From NCBI RefSeq assembly GCF_023272795.1, contig NZ_CP096829.1, positions 1,364,001-1,428,000 of the forward strand: 64,000 nt of DNA, read 5' to 3'. This stretch comes from Flavobacterium humidisoli. Its GTDB lineage: Bacteria; Bacteroidota; Bacteroidia; Flavobacteriales; Flavobacteriaceae. Positions 19,649 to 26,671 of the stretch are shown piece after piece. Every line of letters begins with the position of its first letter. Position 1 is the stretch's first letter. The translations under genes were made by a program, and so were the position numbers. The notes below the pieces were generated by a model, which worked only from the letters and a program-made list of their open reading frames with translations, was not told the origin of the DNA and ran no database searches.

Positions 19649-19737
19649 GTTTCAAGTTTCAAGTTTCAAGTTTTTGCACGCAAAGACGCGAAGTCACCAA
19701 GAATATTAAAACTTTGCGACTTCGCGTTTGTGCGAGA
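19649..19737. repeat. Intergenic repeats: GTTTCAA tandem copies and a CGCAAAGACGCG palindrome
   Basis: Three tandem copies of GTTTCAA (from 19650) are followed by arms CGCAAAGACGCGAAGTC (19679-19695) and GACTTCGCGTTTGTGCG (19718-19734), which match at 15 of 17 positions. The GC-rich arms stand out from the AT-rich surroundings. This is a dispersed palindrome type that I recognise from Bacteroidota intergenic regions. Confidence 0.75.
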
Positions 19738-19784
19738 TTTTATGTGGTATTGTTAGATTCGCTTAAATCATAAGCAATGCGATA

Positions 19785-20789
19785 TTACCTTTTAAAAGTA
19801 ACCGTACTTCCAGAAGCAGTAACTTCTATAGAAACAGTATTTCCCATAATTAAAGCTCTGTTGTCTCTAATATGGCCGGCTGGGAAATTAAAAATTACGG
19901 GAATATTGTATTTTTTCGTTACATCATCAATAATTTCTAGGGCATTTTTTCCCCAAGGCACTTCATTGTCTTTCATGCTTGTCATTCCGCCAATGATAAT
20001 TCCTTTTAGATTTTCGATACATCCGTTACGTCTTAGATTCATCATCATACGGTCTATATGATACAGATATTCGTCTAAATCTTCAATAAATAAAATTTTA
20101 TCCTTGCAGTCAATTGCCGATGGTGATCCTAATAAACTATATAAAATAGATAAATTACCGCCTACTAATTCTCCAGTTGCACTTCCGAAACGATTCATGG
20201 GAGTTGGACTGATAGAGTAGGAAATAGGTTCGTTAAATAAAGCGGCTTTTAACGAGCTTACCGCATCTGGAGTCGCTCTTGGAACTGTTACCGGCATAAT
20301 GCCATGAATAGATTTGTAACCCATCGTATTCAAATGATTATGAAGAACCGTTACATCGCTAAAACCAATAACCCATTTTGGATGCTGTTTGAATTTGGTA
20401 AAATCTAATAAGTCTAACATTCTAACAGTTCCGTACCCGCCTCGTACACACCAGATTGCTTTAATATTCGGATTGTCTAATTGCTTTTGAAAATCAGCAG
20501 CTCTTTGCTCATCTGTTCCAGCCAATTGATGATAATCTAATCCAATTGTAGATCCAATTACGGCTTCTAAACCCCAACTATGCAATAAATCTATTGTTGG
20601 TTTTAAATTGTCATCAATGTTTTTTCTTGCTGTTGCCAAAAGAGCGACAGTATCTCCTTTTTGTAAATAAGGTGGTGTTATCATGTTTTGTTGAGATTGA
20701 CAGTTGAATGATTGCAAAGCAAAAATAAGAAATGCGAGTTTACAAAAGACAAAGTGTTTCTTTATATAGTGAAAGCAGTTTTTATTCAT
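19785..20789 (-). CDS. LD-carboxypeptidase (peptidase S66 family)
   Basis: It trims the terminal D-alanine from tetrapeptide muropeptides during cell-wall recycling, or belongs to the related MccF branch. The signal-like N-terminus (CKLAFLIFALQSFNCQSQQ) ends in a plausible lipobox, so it may be a periplasmic lipoprotein. Mature part: LQKGDTVALLATARK, VRGGYGTVRMLD, the nucleophile Ser in VIGFSDVT, the Glu in LFIEDLDEYLY, and the His in PAGHIRDNRALI, completing the S66 Ser-Glu-His triad. The length, about 334 residues, is normal. The upstream gene is a serine hydrolase on the same strand 49 bases away. Confidence 0.93.
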   Translation of the reverse strand: MNKNCFHYIKKHFVFCKLAFLIFALQSFNCQSQQNMITPPYLQKGDTVALLATARKNIDDNLKPTIDLLHSWGLEAVIGSTIGLDYHQLAGTDEQRAADFQKQLDNPNIKAIWCVRGGYGTVRMLDLLDFTKFKQHPKWVIGFSDVTVLHNHLNTMGYKSIHGIMPVTVPRATPDAVSSLKAALFNEPISYSISPTPMNRFGSATGELVGGNLSILYSLLGSPSAIDCKDKILFIEDLDEYLYHIDRMMMNLRRNGCIENLKGIIIGGMTSMKDNEVPWGKNALEIIDDVTKKYNIPVIFNFPAGHIRDNRALIMGNTVSIEVTASGSTVTFKR

Positions 20790-20838
20790 TTTTTTCTTTT
20801 GCTTAAAATTATAAAATTAATCTTTAAGGTTTAATAAT

Positions 20839-21915
20839 TTAACCTCCATATTGTTTTTGCAGCTCAGCCAAAAACAACATCAAACCTTTGTCAGCTTCTT
20901 CAGACTGCACATTGGCAAATAAGATAAAAGCTTTATCGATGTCTTTGCAAATATACACTTTGGTTAAAAATGTTCCTGGATTTCCGTAGTGAAAAGAATA
21001 TTTTAGGCCCGATTTTTCATTTATTTCAGAATACCATCCAAAAGAAAATTCTGGAAAACCAAAATGCATTTTATTAAATTCTTCTTCAGATAGTACTTTT
21101 GATTTTCCTAAGAGACCTTGTAATTGCATCTGCGTAAATTTGCAAAAATCAGGAAGATTGACATTGATATTTCCTGCCGAGGAAAGCCAATTTAATTTAT
21201 AATTCACTAATGATTTTTCAGGCTTCAAATTTTCATCATGTCCCCAAGGCTGGTTTATATCAGTAACGTTTGGCTGTCCAAAACCGAAGTTAATATTTAG
21301 CTTTTTACCCAATTCTTGCACTAAACTTTCATAACTTTTTCCAGTTGCTTTCTCGAGCATTAAGCCTGCAGCAACAAAACTGGGATTGGAACCATACCAT
21401 TCTTGTTTTTCAGAAACAATTTGTTTTTGCTTAAAAAACCAGCTTATAAATTCATAACGCTGTTCTTGATTATTTCCTTTAATTTCTTGTTGATTTGGAG
21501 TTTCATTTCCGTAAGACCAAGTCGGAATTGGTGCTCTAAATGTCAAGAAATCTTGCAAGGTTACATTATAAATTTCTGGATTACTTTCTGCTTTTAATTC
21601 AGGATATAAGTCAAAAAATTTGGTATTCCACTTTATTTTTCCTTCTTTAACTAAAGTCGTTGCAATATAACTTGTGATTGTTTTTGTGATGGATCCTAAA
21701 CGAAAAATATCATTAATTTTTGCTTTATGAGAAGACTTATAACGCTGAAATCCTAAAACCTCAATTTCAAGAACAGAATCTGAAGAAACAACTGCATACG
21801 CCAATTCTGGAATTTTATATTGTTTTCTGATTTCCTCTGCTCGAGAACCATTTTTTTGCCCGTAAAATGGATTTATAAAGCTCAAGAATAAAGCAAAAAA
21901 CAGTATTTTTTTCAT
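20839..21915 (-). CDS. Serine hydrolase, beta-lactamase/PBP class C family
   Basis: This exported hydrolase of the beta-lactamase-like (COG1680) superfamily is probably active on D-Ala peptides or an unknown ester or amide. The signal peptide ends INPFYGQ. The SxxK motif is SITK (GSITKTITSYIA) near residue 75. A YGSN motif follows (EWYGSNPSF), the counterpart of the YxN element, and HYGNPG near the C-terminus is the likely third motif. At 358 residues it lacks a penicillin-binding N-terminal domain, and no resistance phenotype can be claimed. It sits just before the LD-carboxypeptidase gene, which hints at a shared cell-wall theme. Confidence 0.88.
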   Translation of the reverse strand: MKKILFFALFLSFINPFYGQKNGSRAEEIRKQYKIPELAYAVVSSDSVLEIEVLGFQRYKSSHKAKINDIFRLGSITKTITSYIATTLVKEGKIKWNTKFFDLYPELKAESNPEIYNVTLQDFLTFRAPIPTWSYGNETPNQQEIKGNNQEQRYEFISWFFKQKQIVSEKQEWYGSNPSFVAAGLMLEKATGKSYESLVQELGKKLNINFGFGQPNVTDINQPWGHDENLKPEKSLVNYKLNWLSSAGNINVNLPDFCKFTQMQLQGLLGKSKVLSEEEFNKMHFGFPEFSFGWYSEINEKSGLKYSFHYGNPGTFLTKVYICKDIDKAFILFANVQSEEADKGLMLFLAELQKQYGG

Positions 21916-22043
21916 GTTATAAATTATCAGATTTTTGGAGCAATATACAAGACTTTTGTTAGAAACAAATCTAATATTTTAAATTTAATTTAAGTAAAAA
22001 TCTTACAAAATAATTAATTTTGTCTTTTTAAAAAATCTTCTCT

Positions 22044-23138
22044 ATGCCGTTAAAATATAAATTCTGTTCGATTTTTCTTTTTTCGTTGACCGTTCTATTT
22101 AGCCAACCCAAAAAATACAAAATCCACACCATAGCTTTTTACAATTTTGAAAATCTTTACGACACGGTAAATGATGAATTTACAAATGATGACGAATGGA
22201 CGCCAAATGGAGCACAACGTTGGACAACAGAAAAATACCAGCAGAAATTAAAAAACTTAGCAAGGGTTATTTCTGAAATAGGAATGCCCGAAAATTCAAA
22301 TGCGCCAACCTTAATTGGTGGAGCTGAAATAGAAAATCGTGGCGTTCTAGAAGATTTAATAAAAGAACCAAAGCTATTGCCACTAGATTTAGGAATCATT
22401 CATTTTGATTCTCCAGACAAACGAGGAATCGATGTGGCTTTGCTATATCAGAAAAAATATTTTAGACCCACTTCTTATTCGAATATTCCTTTAATTATTT
22501 ATAAAAAAGAAATTATCAAAAAAGAGCAAGAAGAGGAAGTTTTGGATGACGAAATTGAAGTAAAAAAAGAAGATAAAAATCGAGTTTTTACAAGAGACCA
22601 GCTTTTGGTTTCGGGATTTTTGGAAGGCGAAGAAATACATATTATTGTCAATCACTGGCCGTCCAGATCTGGTGGAGAAAAAGCAACAATGATATTTCGT
22701 GAAGCCGCAGGAAAATTGAACCGAAAAATTATCGATTCATTACAGCAAATTAATCCGCAGGCAAAAGTATTGACAATGGGAGATTTTAATGATGGACCAT
22801 TTAATAAAAGTATAAAAACAGGGTTAGGAGCTAAGGGAATAAAATCTGAAGTAGCTGAATTTGATGTTTTTAATCCGTTTGAAGAGCTTGCTAAAAAAGG
22901 CTTAGGAACTATTGCTTATCGGGACTCTTGGAATATTTTTGATCAAATTATCATGACAGAATCTTTAATTAAAGCCGATTTTTCGACTTTTAATTTTTGG
23001 AAAGCAGGTATTTTCAATAAGCCTTATCTTATTCAGAATTTTGGGGCTTATAAAGGTTATCCTTTACGGAATACACTCAGCGAAGCAGGTTTTAGTGATC
23101 ATTTTCCGGTTTATATTTATTTGATAAAAGAGTTTTAA
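22044..23138 (+). CDS. Endonuclease/exonuclease/phosphatase family protein
   Basis: This is an exported metal-dependent phosphodiesterase or nuclease of the EEP superfamily. An N-terminal signal segment (FCSIFLFSLTVLFSQP) precedes the fold. The catalytic pattern is complete: AFYNFENLYDT (Asn), GGAEIENRGVL (metal-binding Glu), VNHWPSRSGG, MGDFNDGPF (Asp/Asn pair) and FSDHFPVYIY (terminal Asp-His). A charged Glu/Lys insert around residues 155-180 (EEEVLDDEIEVKKEDK) is a likely surface loop. The substrate is unknown. It is divergent from the serine hydrolase gene. A TAATTTTG box at 22015-22022 could be its -7 element, with a short leader. Confidence 0.92.
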   Translation: MPLKYKFCSIFLFSLTVLFSQPKKYKIHTIAFYNFENLYDTVNDEFTNDDEWTPNGAQRWTTEKYQQKLKNLARVISEIGMPENSNAPTLIGGAEIENRGVLEDLIKEPKLLPLDLGIIHFDSPDKRGIDVALLYQKKYFRPTSYSNIPLIIYKKEIIKKEQEEEVLDDEIEVKKEDKNRVFTRDQLLVSGFLEGEEIHIIVNHWPSRSGGEKATMIFREAAGKLNRKIIDSLQQINPQAKVLTMGDFNDGPFNKSIKTGLGAKGIKSEVAEFDVFNPFEELAKKGLGTIAYRDSWNIFDQIIMTESLIKADFSTFNFWKAGIFNKPYLIQNFGAYKGYPLRNTLSEAGFSDHFPVYIYLIKEF

Positions 23139-23148
23139 AGGTAGAAAA

Positions 23149-23220
23149 GCACTGCAGTGCGTCTAACATTTTTCAGAAATTAAATTACATAACTATACAC
23201 ACACTGCGGTGCGTCTCTAC
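23149..23220. repeat. Two copies of a CACTGC(A/G)GTGCGTCT repeat
   Basis: GCACTGCAGTGCGTCT near 23150 and CACTGCGGTGCGTCTCTAC near 23203 lie in direct orientation between the EEP gene and the dioxygenase gene. The first is itself a perfect 12-base palindrome. Confidence 0.6.
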
Positions 23221-23261
23221 AATTTCACTAACTTAGCTTTTCATAATTTAGTATTAAAAAA

Positions 23262-23801
23262 ATGGCTATAGCAAAACCTTTTAACCTCACGCAATGGATT
23301 GACGAAAATCGTCATTTACTTAAACCGCCTGTTGGAAATAAAAATCTTTATGTTGATTCTGGAGATTATATTGTAATGATTGTTGCAGGTCCAAATGCAC
23401 GAAAAGATTATCATTATAACGAAACAGAAGAGCTTTTTTATCAGTTGGAAGGAAGCATTAAGGTTGTCATTCAGGAAGATGGACAGCGTAAAGAAATGGA
23501 ATTAAATGCAGGCGATATGTATTTGCATCCTGCAAAAGTGCCGCATTCTCCTGTCCGTTCAGAAGGTTCTATCGGACTTGTGATCGAAAGAAAACGTGCA
23601 GGACAAGGTTTTACAGATGGCTTGCTTTGGCATTGCGATAACTGCAATCATAAATTATATGAAGTATATTTTGAATTGCATAATATCGAAAAAGACTTTC
23701 TTCCTCATTTTGAACATTTTTACAATTCAGAAGAATTAAGAACTTGTGATAATTGCGGAACTGTTATGGAAACAGATTCTAGATTTACGGCTAAGAAATA
23801 A
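23262..23801 (+). CDS. nbaC: 3-hydroxyanthranilate 3,4-dioxygenase
   Basis: It opens the ring of 3-hydroxyanthranilate to give the precursor of quinolinate, used in NAD synthesis through the kynurenine route or in tryptophan catabolism. It is a cytoplasmic Fe(II) cupin of 179 residues, the normal bacterial length. The substrate Arg region (NARKDYHYNETEELFYQLEG) supplies iron ligands His and Glu. The second cupin motif (MYLHPAKVPHSPVRSEG) supplies the third ligand His. Two C-terminal pairs CDNCNHK and CDNCGTV form the rubredoxin-like metal site found in bacterial forms. No other kynurenine genes are nearby. A strong terminator follows. Confidence 0.97.
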   Translation: MAIAKPFNLTQWIDENRHLLKPPVGNKNLYVDSGDYIVMIVAGPNARKDYHYNETEELFYQLEGSIKVVIQEDGQRKEMELNAGDMYLHPAKVPHSPVRSEGSIGLVIERKRAGQGFTDGLLWHCDNCNHKLYEVYFELHNIEKDFLPHFEHFYNSEELRTCDNCGTVMETDSRFTAKK

Positions 23802-23823
23802 TATTTTATTTAATAGAAAAACG

Positions 23824-23856
23824 AAACCCGACAGATTTTTGAAACCTGTCGGGTTT
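23824..23856 (+). terminator. Terminator after the dioxygenase gene
   Basis: AAACCCGACAG and CTGTCGGGTTT form an 11-base GC-rich stem with a ten-base loop. The T-run is short (TTTAATT). Confidence 0.8.
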
Positions 23857-23918
23857 AATTATGTTCTTCGTTTAGGATTTATAAAAAAATAATACTTAGA
23901 ATCAGTGGCAAAATAAAA

Positions 23919-24875
23919 TTACAACTCAAATTTCTTCCCCTGTTCAGGATAAATAATCTTCAATCCTAAATCATTTTGAGCTTTTAGCTGCTCTTTAATC
24001 TTTGCAATATTCTTTGTTGGAGGTTTCAAATGTGTAATAATAATTTTAAAGTTTTCAAGAGAACCTTTTCCTGACAACTCTTCTAGAACATGAAGTTCTT
24101 TCATTAAATAATTCGGAGTCAAATGACCAAACAAAAATTTATCTGGCTGTTCATTTGGAAAAGAAACTTCAATAAAAATTCCCTTCAATTGTTTGGCCTT
24201 TACCAATGGAGCAACAACTGTCCATAAATCACGAAGATTATTGCTTTTTTCTACTTCATCTGGTCCTGTATCACCCAAATACAAAGCATAATCATTGTTG
24301 CTTTTAACTAAGAATGCAGTGCTCTCAAACGGATTAACATGACTTAGAGAAAATGCTTTAACCGTCATTTTAGTATTCGTTAAAGCAGTTTCTTCGCCTA
24401 AATTTAAGGTTTGAAAGTGGTATTTTTTTAAAGGAAAACCAGGTCCCGAGTCTCCAAAATTTGCCCAAGTCTGATCGTTAAAATAATGATTTTCCATCAT
24501 TTCCATGCACTTATTAGTAGCGTAAACCGTCTTTGAAGAATCGGCAGGAGAATTGATGATCAACCCTGAAACATGATCTAAATGGGCATGAGAAATCAAA
24601 TATCCTTTAATGTATTTTCGTAAAACTTCATTTGTGGAAACTTTAAAAGTTTTCTTTTCTATAGCTTTTTCAATACCAGCATTTACAGTTCCGGCATCAA
24701 GGCAGATATAATCGGTGGTATTTGATGGAGCTATTAAATAGGAGGAAAGATTTTTTTCGTCAATTCCGCCCATTACTCCTAAAGGAACTACAGAAAAAGA
24801 TGGTTTTTCTTTTTGAGAAAATATATTGGTTGTAACTAAAAGAAAACAAAGCAGAAGCCTAACGCAATGGGTCAT
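23919..24875 (-). CDS. Exported MBL-fold hydrolase, class II cyclic-nucleotide phosphodiesterase-like
   Basis: This 318-residue metallo-beta-lactamase-fold enzyme resembles class II 3',5'-cAMP phosphodiesterases (PDE1/CpdP type). The signal peptide ends TTNIFSQKE. The N-terminal motif VVPLGVMGGIDEKNLSSYLI matches the family opening. The metal site is SHAHLDHVSGL, with further ligands in LSHVN, LYLGDTGPDE and IITHLKPP. IFIEVSFPN is another family signature. The location is probably periplasmic, which would make it a scavenging or catabolic enzyme; signalling use is uncertain. It is a single gene convergent with the dioxygenase gene. Confidence 0.88.
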   Translation of the reverse strand: MTHCVRLLLCFLLVTTNIFSQKEKPSFSVVPLGVMGGIDEKNLSSYLIAPSNTTDYICLDAGTVNAGIEKAIEKKTFKVSTNEVLRKYIKGYLISHAHLDHVSGLIINSPADSSKTVYATNKCMEMMENHYFNDQTWANFGDSGPGFPLKKYHFQTLNLGEETALTNTKMTVKAFSLSHVNPFESTAFLVKSNNDYALYLGDTGPDEVEKSNNLRDLWTVVAPLVKAKQLKGIFIEVSFPNEQPDKFLFGHLTPNYLMKELHVLEELSGKGSLENFKIIITHLKPPTKNIAKIKEQLKAQNDLGLKIIYPEQGKKFEL

Positions 24876-25055
24876 GATTTTAATTTTAAGTACTGCAAAT
24901 TTTATTAAATAAATTCAATATTGAGGTTTCGTTTCTGTTAATACTATAAAATAAGCTTAAATTTACTTTCATTTATGAATTAAGTTCAATGAGAAATTAA
25001 TTCTAAAATAATATCTTTACATAAAAATATAACAATTTTAACCAAAAAAGTTACA

Positions 25056-26609
25056 ATGACAACAATAGCATCGCAATTTGGAATGAAAGAAGCTCTTGAA
25101 AAATTGGGCATCAAGACAATAAATGAAGGAACATCAACGGGAATTAATAATTTTTCTTCAGGAGAAATTTTAGAAAGTTATTCGCCAGTTGACGGAAAAT
25201 TAATTGCTTCGGTCAAAATGTCAACAGCAGCAGATTACGAAAAAACAATTCAAACTGCGGCAGAAGCTTTTAAAACTTTTAGATTAATTCCTGCTCCTCA
25301 GCGTGGTGAAATTGTACGTCAGTTTGGGGAAAAATTGAGACAAAATAAGGAAGCGCTTGGTAAATTGGTTTCTTACGAAATGGGGAAATCATTGCAAGAA
25401 GGATATGGGGAAGTACAGGAAATGATTGATATTTGCGATTTTGCGGTAGGTTTATCACGCCAGCTTCACGGTCTAACAATGCATTCTGAAAGGCCAGGCC
25501 ACCGTATGTACGAGCAATATCATCCGTTAGGAATTGTTGGAATTATTTCTGCATTTAATTTCCCGGTTGCAGTTTGGTCTTGGAACACAGCTTTGGCATG
25601 GATCTCTGGAGATGTTTGCGTTTGGAAACCTTCAGAAAAGACACCTCTTTGTGGTATTGCTTGCCAAAATATAATTGCTCAAGTTATTAAAGAAAATAAT
25701 CTTCCAGAAGGAATTTCGTGCTTAATAAACGGAGATTACAAAATAGGGGAGTTATTGACTGCAGACACTCGTATTCCGCTTATTTCTGCGACTGGTTCGA
25801 CTAGAATGGGAAAAATTGTAGCACAAACTGTTGCAGGAAGACTAGGGAAATCATTATTAGAATTAGGAGGAAATAATGCTATTATTGTTACTCCAGATGC
25901 AGATATTAAAATGACGGTTATCGGAGCTGTTTTTGGAGCTGTTGGAACAGCTGGACAACGTTGTACTTCTACTAGAAGATTGATTATTCATGAAAGTATT
26001 TATGATAAAGTAAAAGACGCGCTAGTTGCGGCTTATAAACAATTAAGAATCGGAAATCCGCTGGACGAAAATAATCATGTTGGACCACTAATTGATACTC
26101 ATGCTGTCGAAATGTATGCAGCAGCTTTAAATAAAGTAGTGACTGAAGGCGGAAAAATTTTGGTAGAAGGTGGAGTACTTTCTGGTCAAGGTTACGAAAG
26201 TGGTTGTTATGTAAAGCCTGCAATTGCAGAAGCTGAAAATTCATTTGAAATTGTCCAGCACGAAACATTTGCTCCAGTTTTATATTTAATTAAATATTCT
26301 GGTGAAGTAGAAAATGCAATCGAAATTCAAAATGGAGTTGCTCAAGGATTATCTTCTGCGATTATGACGAATAATTTACGTGAAGCCGAAAGATTTTTAT
26401 CTGCAACAGGTTCTGATTGCGGAATTGCTAATGTTAATATTGGAACGTCTGGAGCAGAAATTGGAGGTGCTTTCGGAGGTGAAAAAGAAACTGGAGGCGG
26501 ACGCGAATCAGGTTCCGATGCTTGGAAAATTTATATGAGACGTCAAACGAATACAATCAATTATACAACGAATCTTCCATTGGCGCAAGGGATCAAATTT
26601 GATTTATAA
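25056..26609 (+). CDS. amaB: Aldehyde dehydrogenase, aminoadipate-semialdehyde (ALDH7) type
   Basis: This is a cytoplasmic NAD(P)-dependent dehydrogenase that probably oxidises L-2-aminoadipate 6-semialdehyde/piperideine-6-carboxylate in lysine breakdown. It has 517 residues. The Rossmann part contains GIISAFNFPVAVWSWN and WKPSEKTPL. The catalytic region has LLELGGNNAIIV (general base Glu) and GTAGQRCTSTRR (nucleophile Cys in the QRCT context typical of ALDH7). The C-terminal half has HETFAPVLYL and the GGAFGGEKETGGGRESGSD tail, also typical of ALDH7. There are no neighbouring lysine genes, so the substrate is inferred from the family. It ends in a bidirectional terminator. Confidence 0.93.
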   Translation: MTTIASQFGMKEALEKLGIKTINEGTSTGINNFSSGEILESYSPVDGKLIASVKMSTAADYEKTIQTAAEAFKTFRLIPAPQRGEIVRQFGEKLRQNKEALGKLVSYEMGKSLQEGYGEVQEMIDICDFAVGLSRQLHGLTMHSERPGHRMYEQYHPLGIVGIISAFNFPVAVWSWNTALAWISGDVCVWKPSEKTPLCGIACQNIIAQVIKENNLPEGISCLINGDYKIGELLTADTRIPLISATGSTRMGKIVAQTVAGRLGKSLLELGGNNAIIVTPDADIKMTVIGAVFGAVGTAGQRCTSTRRLIIHESIYDKVKDALVAAYKQLRIGNPLDENNHVGPLIDTHAVEMYAAALNKVVTEGGKILVEGGVLSGQGYESGCYVKPAIAEAENSFEIVQHETFAPVLYLIKYSGEVENAIEIQNGVAQGLSSAIMTNNLREAERFLSATGSDCGIANVNIGTSGAEIGGAFGGEKETGGGRESGSDAWKIYMRRQTNTINYTTNLPLAQGIKFDL

Positions 26610-26628
26610 TTGCATTAATATATAAAGA

Positions 26629-26657
26629 AAAAAAGGCTTCCAAATGGAAGCCTTTTT
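26629..26657. terminator. Bidirectional terminator
   Basis: AAAAGGCTTCCA-AA-TGGAAGCCTTTTT is a perfect stem between the convergent dehydrogenase and pectate lyase genes, with A and T runs on both sides. Confidence 0.92.
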
Positions 26658-26671
26658 AAGTTAAGTTAGTT

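Noticed and set aside
20839..21915. A class C beta-lactamase conferring resistance
   Set aside because: Only general SxxK and YxN-like motifs are present; the COG1680 family is broad and most members are not antibiotic-resistance enzymes.
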